DNA of 64,000 nucleotides from Pirellulaceae bacterium (lineage in GTDB: Bacteria; Planctomycetota; Planctomycetia; Pirellulales; Pirellulaceae), in the NCBI GenBank assembly GCA_022448645.1, contig JAKVBZ010000014.1, positions 1-64,000 of the forward strand, read 5' to 3'. Positions 33,719-42,331 of this stretch are shown piece after piece. The first letter of the stretch is position 1. The number at the start of each line of letters is the position of its first letter. Made by a program: the position numbers and the translations under genes. The notes under the pieces were generated by a model. That model was not told the DNA's origin. It made no database searches and saw nothing but the letters and a program-made list of their open reading frames with translations.

Positions 33719-36439
33719 TCAATCGCGTTCTGCCAATTCGTCATCTGGCATATGAGTGATCGCAAACAGGTGAGTCCGATTTGCGACAAACAGCACCCCA
33801 TTAGCCACGATGGGTGTACTGTAAACCGAATTGTCCATATCGATTTCGGCGATCGCCGGTTTGCGATCATCTTCTTCACCCACCAGTGCCACCGCCGGAT
33901 CGGTCGTGAGCGGAAACACGGAAACTTCCCCTTCTTCGTCTCCGATGTAAACTTTGCCATCCACGATGAGCGGTGACCCCCATGCAGCCGAAAACATGTC
34001 GTAACTCCAGTGCACCTTTCCGGTCTTGGCGTGTAGGCAATGAAAGATACCACTAAAATCGGCAATGAATAGGATGTCATCCTTGATGGCTACGGTACCA
34101 CAACTGCGGTGCATTTCTTCATGGAAGTCAATTTCTCCATCGCCGTTCTGGTCATACGTATCAAAATGCCACACAACAGCCGAATTGGGATTGTCGATGG
34201 CAACTTCTCCTTCGTCCTCGATCACGGCTTGCAATCGGCGATGGGGAATCACTTGCTCACGATCATCAACCCGGACAGCCAGTTCTGCACTCACATCGCC
34301 TCTTTTACTGGGATCAATACACCAAAGGTGGCCATTCCCATCTCCATGTTCTGGGTCTTGACCGACAGCAGCGTAAACAAGCCCATCATAGATGACTGGC
34401 GTAGCGATGATATTGTTACGCGTACCACGTCCACCGAGTACCCATTCGGAAGTTTTAGGATTGGCGTCAAACGACCAGAGTAACTCGGGTTTGCCATCCT
34501 GGCCTTTATCAGCCCGGAAGCTATAGACCCAGCCGTCGCCTCCGGCAAAGACAACTTGTGGCACGCCACCCAAGACACCTATGGTGGGCGAGGACCATTG
34601 CCCGTGCAAGATGTTCTTACCAGGTGAGGCGTCTGTCCAATAAACTTCTCCGGTATGCTTATTCATAGCCATAAAGCTCGGCGAGTTAATGGACGGAATA
34701 TTCTTGTGCGTTTGATCCACGCCGTTGGAGGTATTCACGAACAGAATGTCGCCAAGAACCGTGACGGAGCAGCTGCACATATTATGCTGAGACACCTGCA
34801 ATTCACTCATCATGTCGTAGACCCACACCGTATCGGCGTCCGTCACGTCACTGGTTGACAACTGCACGCTGGCGACAAGCGACGGTCCTTGTTGACGGAT
34901 ATTAACCGTCCGAAGCATACCGTCAACAGTGAGTGTCGCGGACCACTTTTGCTTCGGCTCGACAACCGTCACTTCCGGATCTGCATCAAAGCCGAAACCA
35001 CGTTCGCGGCACAAAGCTCGAAATCCGCCGGAGACACGTCCCTCGGCAAAGCCAGCGTCGAGCCGCACTTCTACGGAAACGATTTTTGCATCTTCAGATG
35101 GATCTAGTTGTTCTTCAGAATCCAAGCGATGGACGCCGAGCTGCCCATCCACCAATTGAATTTGATAGTAATGGGTGACTTTCTTTTGCTTCACCGATAG
35201 CAACCAAGTGGCATCCGCTTCACGAGGCTTTACTCGTACGCGTCCTTGCAAATCAACACCATTCTGCGTGAGCACCGCTCGAAGTGTGTCGGAGAGCAGT
35301 CCATCATCCATACCCGCATGCAATGTGGGGTTTTCTTTGAACAAGCGTGCGGCTTCCGCTTCCACAGGTCCATCATCTTCGCCGTCGTAGTATCCCTTGG
35401 TGTCCAAACAGACAATGTGCCCACGGCTGGAAACAAACCACAGACGATCGCCTTCGACGAGAGGAGCACAGCAGATACCCTGGAGTGGCCAGTCGTGGAC
35501 TCGTCCGGTCGAAAGTTTTTCACTCGAATGTTGCCAAAGGAACTCACCATCCGATTCGCGGATTGCGATCAGACAGCCTAAGTCGACTTTGGCTGGATAG
35601 CGAGGCAGATAACTGGCGGCGTTGTTTGTACCGATATAGACCTGTCCATCGGCGACCACCGGGTTACCGTACGTCTGACTACCAACTCGGAAAACCCATT
35701 TAATGTTTTTTGCACCTTCCTGCGACCACTCGCTCGTCCTGCGGTCAATCGTGCCGATACTCCAGTCCGCAGGAATATTTTTGGCAATGGGAACATTGTT
35801 GCGGTAACACGAACCGCCCCACTGAGCCCAATCCCCTTGCTCCAGAGTAGCATTTTCTGACGGGTTCCCGACGGTGGTCGGATCGGTCGAGGTTACCTTA
35901 TTTGGGGATTCATTCGATTCCCCCGCATTAGGAGTGGCATCCGCAGTGGTCAACTCGACCGAGCCATTTCCGGCACTGCTATCTGCGGGTTCAACCTCCT
36001 GAACTTCCTCGTTACCAACAGTAGGTTGAACCTCGGCCACGTCAGTATTTTGATCCACTTCACCAGAAGAAGCGACGACTGTTGTTTCCTCAGGCGATTC
36101 TGCGGTGTCAGTCGCTTCCTCGCTGGTTGTCGAATCAACCGCAGAGGTATCCTCGCCAGCGAGCGACGAGTCTCTTTCGGTCGTCTGATCAATAGGAGGA
36201 ATCTCTGCCGCTGCCGAGCTAGTCGAATTACTAGGTTCCGATGGAGCAGGTGTTTGAGCCGGCTGGCAACCAAGGACGAGCATGGCAGCCAAAGGCCAGG
36301 CTGTGATCTGTAAGAGCCATCCGCCGTGACGTCTCGTCTCTCCATGGCTACCAGCTGTTCCTGGCATCGCGATCGTTTGGCGAATTCTAAAAGAACGTGG
36401 TTTGAATCTCTCTGGGTCCATCATTTGTTGGCACATCAT
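33719..36439 (-). CDS. PQQ-type beta-propeller lipoprotein with EF-hand insertion
   Basis: The 906-residue protein has a probable lipobox (MLVLGCQ, residue 58) after a long N-terminus, a low-complexity Ser/Thr/Glu-rich linker (65-200) and a propeller built from PQQ-like repeats (WVFRVGSQTYGNPVVADGQV, LWFVSSRGHIVCLDTKG, LIVDGKVYIGDEEGEVSVF). A helical or alpha/beta insertion around 370-520 separates two propeller parts. Near residue 790, DTYDQNGDGEIDFHEE is a canonical EF-hand loop with Asp, Asn and Glu ligands. Anchored outside the cytoplasm, it may bind substrates or assemble complexes as BamB-like proteins do; no dehydrogenase catalytic site is evident. AGGAAA lies before the double ATG start. 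Confidence 0.85.
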   Translation of the reverse strand: MMCQQMMDPERFKPRSFRIRQTIAMPGTAGSHGETRRHGGWLLQITAWPLAAMLVLGCQPAQTPAPSEPSNSTSSAAAEIPPIDQTTERDSSLAGEDTSAVDSTTSEEATDTAESPEETTVVASSGEVDQNTDVAEVQPTVGNEEVQEVEPADSSAGNGSVELTTADATPNAGESNESPNKVTSTDPTTVGNPSENATLEQGDWAQWGGSCYRNNVPIAKNIPADWSIGTIDRRTSEWSQEGAKNIKWVFRVGSQTYGNPVVADGQVYIGTNNAASYLPRYPAKVDLGCLIAIRESDGEFLWQHSSEKLSTGRVHDWPLQGICCAPLVEGDRLWFVSSRGHIVCLDTKGYYDGEDDGPVEAEAARLFKENPTLHAGMDDGLLSDTLRAVLTQNGVDLQGRVRVKPREADATWLLSVKQKKVTHYYQIQLVDGQLGVHRLDSEEQLDPSEDAKIVSVEVRLDAGFAEGRVSGGFRALCRERGFGFDADPEVTVVEPKQKWSATLTVDGMLRTVNIRQQGPSLVASVQLSTSDVTDADTVWVYDMMSELQVSQHNMCSCSVTVLGDILFVNTSNGVDQTHKNIPSINSPSFMAMNKHTGEVYWTDASPGKNILHGQWSSPTIGVLGGVPQVVFAGGDGWVYSFRADKGQDGKPELLWSFDANPKTSEWVLGGRGTRNNIIATPVIYDGLVYAAVGQDPEHGDGNGHLWCIDPSKRGDVSAELAVRVDDREQVIPHRRLQAVIEDEGEVAIDNPNSAVVWHFDTYDQNGDGEIDFHEEMHRSCGTVAIKDDILFIADFSGIFHCLHAKTGKVHWSYDMFSAAWGSPLIVDGKVYIGDEEGEVSVFPLTTDPAVALVGEEDDRKPAIAEIDMDNSVYSTPIVANGVLFVANRTHLFAITHMPDDELAERD

Positions 36440-36500
36440 TTTGTTTCCTGTGACATGAGTCGACTTTTCTCAATCCAACTTGCTGTATGTCGCACGGGAG

Positions 36501-38735
36501 TTATTCGTTGGCGAATACGCGAATATTGTCCAAATAGAGTTCCGCATCGTTGGCGTTGCCAAACAGTCCTGGGCTACCAGTCCGATTTGCGAAACTGTCG
36601 GTGGCTTCGAGATTCCACGCTTCCGGTTCGGCTTCACCTCGCAGCCACACTTTACCTTTGAGAACCGCTTTATCACCTACCAAGGCAGCTTGGAATTTGA
36701 TCGTATACCACTGATCCGGTTCCCACGAGTAGTCTGTTTTGGTCGCCATCCGTTCTTCGGTTGCCCAGGTACGGATCTGCAGTTGCTGATGTTGGCCTCG
36801 AAGGTCAAACGTATACCCTTGCGCAATGAGCCCGATATCGGGCATTTTTGAATTGCGGATGCTTCCGCGGACGTCCGCCTGGATGGTGTAGTTCTGCAAA
36901 TCCGACGGCCCGAACCAACAGCGACTGCGAGTTCCTTTGGGAATGGTGGTGACTTTCACCATCAATTGACTGCCATCGACATTCCTAACCACATGGCGAT
37001 AACGAGCTCCGACCCAAGTGATGGTCGGTTCACCGGTTCCCGTTCTAGGATTCAGTTCGACATCTTCAAAATCGAACGACCAAGGCAATGGCGGGACTAC
37101 CCGCACGCGTGCCCTGCCAGACAAATCCCCATGCTTAGCTGTGATGTACGCAGCCAGATGTTGGTCACCAGCCGGAGCTTTGTATTCGCCAGAAGGTGTC
37201 AAGTCACCTGCACCCGACAAAGACAGCTCGACCGCTTGATCGGCCAGCCGTTGTCCTTTCGCATTGTAGAGCCGTACGGAGAATTGCTGTACGGTGTCGG
37301 GCATCATGAGGACTTCGGCGGGGACAATTTGCAGATGGGCCACCGTGGTGTCTTCATCCGCCGGACTTTCTTGAGGCTCGGGTGCCACTTCGACAAAACC
37401 GTGTTCTTGCTCGATATCTTCTAGGCAATAAAGACAACCGGTGGACTGCATATAAATCCTGCCATTCGCACAGATAGGTGAGCTGTGACACTCTTCGCCC
37501 CGAGGTAATTTACCTCGGCTGACCACCTCCAAACCATCCTCGTTGGCTTTCAGGATAAACCAGCGACCATTGACAGCAAACGCATACAGTTTGCCGTCCG
37601 CAGCAAGCAGGCTGGAACGCATCTGGGTGGCACGGAGCGAAAATTCACGATCAAGTTCTTCACCAGTAAGGGCATCTATGGTGAGTAGTTTAGCTCGATC
37701 GTCGACACAGTAGAGCCGGCCGTCGAGTTCTACCGGCGAACTCTTACCAACCATCAACTCCCGTTCGGACCACAATTCGTGTGACGCTGTCACGTCCCCT
37801 TGCCCTGTGGCGTCAATGGCAGCCACCGCACCCATAGCGTTTCCGCTAATATTTTCTTCACTGTGGCCGCAAAACACTCGTTCGCCAATTACAAGGGGCG
37901 AAATGTTGAGCCCTCGACGAGAGAAGCGATACTTCCACAGAGGTTGTCCAGTGCGAGGCTGGAACGACCAAACAGCTCCGTCACCCGAACCAAATATCAT
38001 CGATTTCGTACCACCGATCACTTTGAGTGAAGGCGAACTATAAGTGGTATCGTAAGGAAGAGGACGCGTGCCGTTAAACCAGACAACTTCTCCTGTCATT
38101 TTATCAAAGGCTATGAAGCGATGTGCAGGTCGAGCCATTTCGCCCCAACCAATCACAACAGCACTGATGATCACCAGATCCTCACAAATAACAGGAAAGT
38201 TGGTGCGTCCTCCATAAGTGCTGAGCAATCCGAAGCGTTCATGCATGGGAACGGACCAGAGAACATCTCCGGTTTCACCGTCAAAGCATTGAAAGAGCCC
38301 ACACACTCCCAAGGCATAAACACGCCCCGTGGCCGGATCACCAATAGGAGAAGACCATCCAACTCGCTCACGGGGTACATCCGAAAGCCACACGTTAAAG
38401 CGTTGCTCCCAAATGTCCTCGCCGGTAGCAGCATCGAGACACACGAGGCGTTCACCAGCCGGTGCAGCAACAATGCTGTACAGTCGACCGTCCATCACAA
38501 TCGGCGTGCTACGTCCGCCCAGCTCTTTGCGAGCCCAAAGCACGTTCTTACCCTTGGGATTCCAATCGTCGATCAAACCCGTTTCAGGTGATTTGCCGTC
38601 GTAGGTGGGCCCGCGCCAGAATGGCCAATCGATGGCCTGGACAGCGTCAACCAGACAAAGCAGTAACCATACTGCTGCCAGACTGAGGCCGAAATGGTGG
38701 CTAGATACCGAGATGGAGGAAAAGTGGCGTCTCAT
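36501..38735 (-). CDS. PQQ-type beta-propeller exported protein
   Basis: The 744-residue protein begins with a signal peptide (FGLSLAAVWLLLCLVDAVQA) and then a PQQ-like propeller (WPFWRGPTYDGKSPE, STPIVMDGRLYSIVAAPAGE, AATGEDIWEQRF, GRVYALGVCGLFQCFDGE). After the propeller (to about residue 450) comes an Ig-like or beta-sandwich stretch (LQIVPAEVLMMPDTVQQFSV) and a C-terminal concanavalin-like or DUF1080-like beta-sandwich (RCWFGPSDLQNYTIQADVRG, ending AELYLDNIRV). This combination fits periplasmic or cell-surface binding. I recall similar proteins with trailing sandwich domains in planctomycetes. ATG 38735 has AAGGA about 12 bases upstream. It lies just upstream of the other propeller gene, 60 bases apart, probably one operon. 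Confidence 0.87.
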   Translation of the reverse strand: MRRHFSSISVSSHHFGLSLAAVWLLLCLVDAVQAIDWPFWRGPTYDGKSPETGLIDDWNPKGKNVLWARKELGGRSTPIVMDGRLYSIVAAPAGERLVCLDAATGEDIWEQRFNVWLSDVPRERVGWSSPIGDPATGRVYALGVCGLFQCFDGETGDVLWSVPMHERFGLLSTYGGRTNFPVICEDLVIISAVVIGWGEMARPAHRFIAFDKMTGEVVWFNGTRPLPYDTTYSSPSLKVIGGTKSMIFGSGDGAVWSFQPRTGQPLWKYRFSRRGLNISPLVIGERVFCGHSEENISGNAMGAVAAIDATGQGDVTASHELWSERELMVGKSSPVELDGRLYCVDDRAKLLTIDALTGEELDREFSLRATQMRSSLLAADGKLYAFAVNGRWFILKANEDGLEVVSRGKLPRGEECHSSPICANGRIYMQSTGCLYCLEDIEQEHGFVEVAPEPQESPADEDTTVAHLQIVPAEVLMMPDTVQQFSVRLYNAKGQRLADQAVELSLSGAGDLTPSGEYKAPAGDQHLAAYITAKHGDLSGRARVRVVPPLPWSFDFEDVELNPRTGTGEPTITWVGARYRHVVRNVDGSQLMVKVTTIPKGTRSRCWFGPSDLQNYTIQADVRGSIRNSKMPDIGLIAQGYTFDLRGQHQQLQIRTWATEERMATKTDYSWEPDQWYTIKFQAALVGDKAVLKGKVWLRGEAEPEAWNLEATDSFANRTGSPGLFGNANDAELYLDNIRVFANE

Positions 38736-39888
38736 GGTTGTAGCATCCTTGGTGAACAAATGGTGTGAAACAAGGAGGGTTGTGTGGAAGGTCCCAATGA
38801 GGCCGGGATGGATGGCAACCATGCCAGAACCAACGTACCGGAGTGATCATAACGGTTATACCGCGCCTGAGCTGCCTACAACAGCGGCGTCGAACAAAGA
38901 GCTATTCGTCGAAGTTCTCGAAGTGACTCGTGGAGGTTGAATGTAGCGAATCGGCACCAGCCACATGCCACTGACTTTGGTATCTTTACCCTCGCTTCTG
39001 GGAGGGTAAAAACAAGCAGGAGGAACCAAGCGATGGGTTACCCGTCAAAGACCAGGAAAAACCCTTGTACGCTCGCAAACCGTTACCGCGTCACCCCTCT
39101 TCGAGGGGGCTCTTCGCCAGATGGGTTGGCAGTCTCCTAGCCGGGTCTCGATCGCTCGTCATTGTCAGAACAGCTGCAAATGCCTCGAATTACATTTCAT
39201 GACGTGTAAAAAATAGGCGTCGAAAAAGAGAGCGATTCTCCGACAGGTGATGTAATGGTCTGGGTCGGTCCGACATAGTAATCGGTGCCACTAAAATCGC
39301 TACAAAGTCCCAGAGGAAAGTGGTTCAGTGAAGGTGCATGGCATCGGGTGTGCAAACCACACCTTTTTTGAAGGGTTTCTAGGGCGAATGCCGCACGGTT
39401 TGCGCCGTTCTACTAACATCGTACCAATCGTCGGGGATTTCATCGTACAGCCGTTACGACCGGTCAACCTTTCCAAATTGAAAATCTTTGCGCAACAAGA
39501 CACCTATACTACTTCTTTGAAAATTGCTTCTGAACATTCAAGCGGTTTGTTCGAAGAGGCCGATAGGAAAGTTGTCGCACGGCAGGATTCAGGTGCCTGT
39601 GGCGACGCCAAGCAGTGTGTCAGCCAACCGGATGGACGTATTCGAGTCAGAGGAAGACTTGACCGACACTGGCACAAACAGACGTGCAGGCTGCACGTGG
39701 GCTTGCCCACCTTCCCTACCTGGCCTTCCACCAAGACCCACCCACCATAGACCTCGGCTTTCTTCCTGAGGATAGTCGATATCGTACGAGGCTCCAAGCC
39801 AACACGGTAACGTACTCGGTGTACACTTGCTCGGCCACCAAACAGGGAAGCGTCAGCTCGGCTAGTTTATTTAAGGAGACGTAGCTCG
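38736..39888. other. 1.15-kb gene-poor stretch with small hairpins
   Basis: No gene can be supported. A hairpin with a 9-base stem TTTACCCTC/GAGGGTAAA lies at 38985-39010, and a tight hairpin CCCCTC-TTC-GAGGGG at 39094-39108. Frames at 39328-39750 (+) and 39504-39797 (-) lack domain signs. It should carry the promoters of the propeller operon and of the Cys-rich repeat gene. The length is unusual for this window. Confidence 0.45.
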
Positions 39889-40632
39889 ATGAAATGGAAT
39901 ACTATTGTTGGAGCCGTCGTGCTGAGCGTTGCCCTCTGTGGCCAGAGCTTCGGTGGCGGCGGACTGTTAAACAAAGTGTTAGGTCACGACGGAATTGGCT
40001 GCTGCGACGCAGATCCTTCGTGTGGTTGTGAAGCAGAACCTAGCTGTGGTTGTGAAGAAGAACCTAGCTGTGGTTGTGAAGCAGAACCTAGCTGTGGTTG
40101 TGAAGAAGAACCTAGCTGTGGATGTGAAGCTGCCAGCTGTGGCTGCGGTCATGTTCTTGGCGGGTTGCTGGGCAACGGTTGCTGCAATTTGTTGAAGCTC
40201 AATTTACCTTGCTTGAACAATTGTGGTTGCGGTTGTGACGATGCTGATTGTGACGACGCTCCCAGCTGCGGATGTGAAACGGAACCTAGCTGCGGTTGCG
40301 ATGCTGAGCCCAGTTGTGGTTGTGAGGCTGCCAGCTGTGGCTGTGGTCTTGGATTGTTGAGCAGGATCAGCAATTGTGGTGGCGGATGCTGCCCGATCCT
40401 CAAACTGAACCTGCCTATTTTAGGTTGTGGATGTGACACTGGATGCGATACCGGTTGTGACGCTGGTTGTGACGCCGGCGGCGACGACGCTCCTGGCGAA
40501 GCACCTGCGTCTGACGACGCCGGTGAAGCCAGTGACGCTGCTCCGATGCCACCCGCTCCTTTGGTAGACCCGTCCGCTTTCGTCCCCAGCAAGCGACAGA
40601 TTTTTGCAACTAACGCAATTCCCGCTAGGTAA
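39889..40632 (+). CDS. Exported Cys-rich tandem-repeat protein
   Basis: The 247-residue protein has a signal peptide (IVGAVVLSVALCGQSFG) and a mature part dominated by PSCGCE-type repeats. Two modules share a plan: a block of PSCGCEAE/PSCGCEEE repeats, then AASCGCG, then a hydrophobic CC stretch (CCNLLKLNLP and CCPILKLNLP). It ends with PLVDPSAFVPSKRQIFATN, a tail I recall in planctomycete exported proteins. Cysteine is well above 15 percent of the mature protein, so disulfide cross-linking or metal binding is likely, but no function is known. AAGGAG is well placed before the ATG, and a strong terminator follows. Confidence 0.85.
   Translation: MKWNTIVGAVVLSVALCGQSFGGGGLLNKVLGHDGIGCCDADPSCGCEAEPSCGCEEEPSCGCEAEPSCGCEEEPSCGCEAASCGCGHVLGGLLGNGCCNLLKLNLPCLNNCGCGCDDADCDDAPSCGCETEPSCGCDAEPSCGCEAASCGCGLGLLSRISNCGGGCCPILKLNLPILGCGCDTGCDTGCDAGCDAGGDDAPGEAPASDDAGEASDAAPMPPAPLVDPSAFVPSKRQIFATNAIPAR
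40030..40125 (+). repeat. 48-base tandem duplication inside the Cys-rich gene
   Basis: Bases 40030-40077 and 40078-40125 are identical except for one base (T in the first copy, A at 40122). Each 48-base unit is itself two 24-base repeats encoding EAEPSCGC and EEEPSCGC. Further, more diverged units occur before this block and at about 40258-40345. Confidence 0.9.
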
Positions 40633-40669
40633 GAAAACGGATGCTGGTGCATTGAAAGATGCAAACGAT

Positions 40670-40708
40670 AGCCTGCCTGAGCTTCTCTGCTCGGGCAGGC
40701 TTTTTTTT
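40670..40708 (+). terminator. Intrinsic terminator after the Cys-rich gene
   Basis: A 13-base stem (40670-40682 with 40689-40701, one G.T pair) with a 6-base loop is followed by eight T ending at 40708. It ends transcription of the Cys-rich repeat gene, whose stop codon is 38 bases upstream. Confidence 0.93.
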
Positions 40709-40798
40709 GTCTGGAGCGTATTTCACCAGCTAGTAGGACAGGTCTGGAGAACGTCCGACAGCAAAAAAAACGATTATCATGAACCACTCCACCGGCCT

Positions 40799-41971
40799 TC
40801 AAGAACTTTTCGATTGAGTGGCTTCCAACAGTCCACTGGCAAAGCCAAGCAAATTTTCTCGCTGCCTATAGACTCCCAGTACTTTGTCGTATGAACTGGC
40901 TTGCCGAGCCAATTCGAGCAGGTCTGGAGCTAAACCAGTCGTGTGAACGTTTTCAGGGATCAAATCCAAGAAAGCCTGAATGGCTTCCTCTGGCCGTCCG
41001 ACTTTGGCCAACAAATCGATGTAGATTTCGGCTGCCTGGGATCCTTGCTCGTAAGCATCAATATTTTGAGCACGCTCGCGAAAATAGGCGAGCGATTCCT
41101 CTTGGTTTTCGCCCAGAATGGCTTGAAAATAGAGACGATGACTGGGGTAAATATCTCCAAACGGTTCGTCTCCCGGATATTGAAACTGCTCGTGGAGTCG
41201 TTCACCATAGCTGGTTAGCTGCTGAGCCAATCGCAAAAATCGAGGATCTCGTAAATAGCGAGCAGCCTGTACGGTCGAAGATAGGTGAGACGGATCAAGA
41301 TGATAACTGTATTCACCGAACAGCCAATCACGACTGGCAATTAAATCGCTGATGTTATCACTCTCGGGAACTTCGCCTTCCTCGCGCTCCACGTGGGATC
41401 GAACCGATATTAGTAACTCGCGATGCACCTCTTCGACGAGCATCGCTGCGGCCTTTTGTACGTCCTTGGCGTTGCCACTGTGAGCAAAGTGCTGGAACGT
41501 TGTGATGGCATTGCACGTACCGTAATGATCCAACACGAGCCGATATCCACGAACGACGTCAATTCCCTCGTGCAAGGCAATCTCAATCACGGCATCCCGG
41601 TTCTCGTCGGTCACCGTCACCTGAGCTAACTGTCGAATTAGCTCGGCACGATCGACGGCTGGCCGCAAATACATCCAGCCTTCACGAATTTGCCCTGCTG
41701 CCAGGAGTGCTTCCCCGACATCACGACAGGCTTCGACAAGTTCATCTTCGTACTGTTTTTGTTGTTCTGCCGCCAAAGACTCGCCAGGATCCCCATCCAC
41801 CAACGACAGGTCAAATCGGTGGCGCAACTGCATCTTGAGCACTTCGAACAGCTCATGGAACTTCTGATCCCGCCGCAGGATCCTTTCCAACAACTGTAAG
41901 GTGGCCGGGATGCCGTCCTGCTGGATACTGTTCTGTAATGCGTCATAGTCGCTGGAGGTGCTGTTGGACAT
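40799..41971 (-). CDS. Helical-repeat protein, function unknown
   Basis: The 390-residue protein is acidic and almost entirely helical, with TPR-like stretches (IPATLQLLERILRRDQKFHE, VGEALLAAGQIREGWMYLRP, AAEIYIDLLAKVGRPEEAIQ). No signal peptide, membrane segment or catalytic motif is visible, so it probably works in the cytoplasm as a scaffold. The pattern of a DLSLVDGDPGESL loop and a FGDIYPSHRLYFQAILGE block suggests a single conserved family; I recall it as a planctomycete hypothetical. It converges on the Cys-rich gene terminator and diverges from hemDE. Confidence 0.7.
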   Translation of the reverse strand: MSNSTSSDYDALQNSIQQDGIPATLQLLERILRRDQKFHELFEVLKMQLRHRFDLSLVDGDPGESLAAEQQKQYEDELVEACRDVGEALLAAGQIREGWMYLRPAVDRAELIRQLAQVTVTDENRDAVIEIALHEGIDVVRGYRLVLDHYGTCNAITTFQHFAHSGNAKDVQKAAAMLVEEVHRELLISVRSHVEREEGEVPESDNISDLIASRDWLFGEYSYHLDPSHLSSTVQAARYLRDPRFLRLAQQLTSYGERLHEQFQYPGDEPFGDIYPSHRLYFQAILGENQEESLAYFRERAQNIDAYEQGSQAAEIYIDLLAKVGRPEEAIQAFLDLIPENVHTTGLAPDLLELARQASSYDKVLGVYRQRENLLGFASGLLEATQSKSS

Positions 41972-42331
41972 GTCTCTCCGGTTTCCTCGATGTTGTAGAA
42001 CGTGTCTCTTCTGCGAATGCTGCCAGACAATTCAATGTGTGTCACTCAATGTGTATGATGGGTGGCTGGAGGCCTATTGATGCCATCTAATATTTCAGGA
42101 GGGTAAGGATCCTGCCAAGCATCAACCAGGTTGAAACCTCACTCCTATGCGGCTCAGCAGAAGCTTCGCCCGCCCGCATTCAATGGCGTCAACAGACCCC
42201 CTGCCCCAGGCCTCGACACTAACCACCTCGAAATTCAAATTCCCATATAAGCCCTACGGGAAGTTGAAAATGGTACACCACTCATCGTACCATAGCCGCC
42301 GTGCTTCAGAAACGACCGACGCTACGGTAGC
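41972..42331. other. Divergent intergenic region
   Basis: 360 bases between the helical-repeat gene and the HemD-HemE gene, both pointing outward. I see no strong hairpin and no gene. Confidence 0.5.

Noticed and set aside
39328..39750. 140-codon plus-strand frame
   Set aside because: No ribosome site, no domain; the same DNA has comparably long frames on the other strand.
40006..40345. Short regular repeats that could suggest a CRISPR array
   Set aside because: The repeats are contiguous, in frame, without spacers, and encode PSCGCE units of an exported protein.
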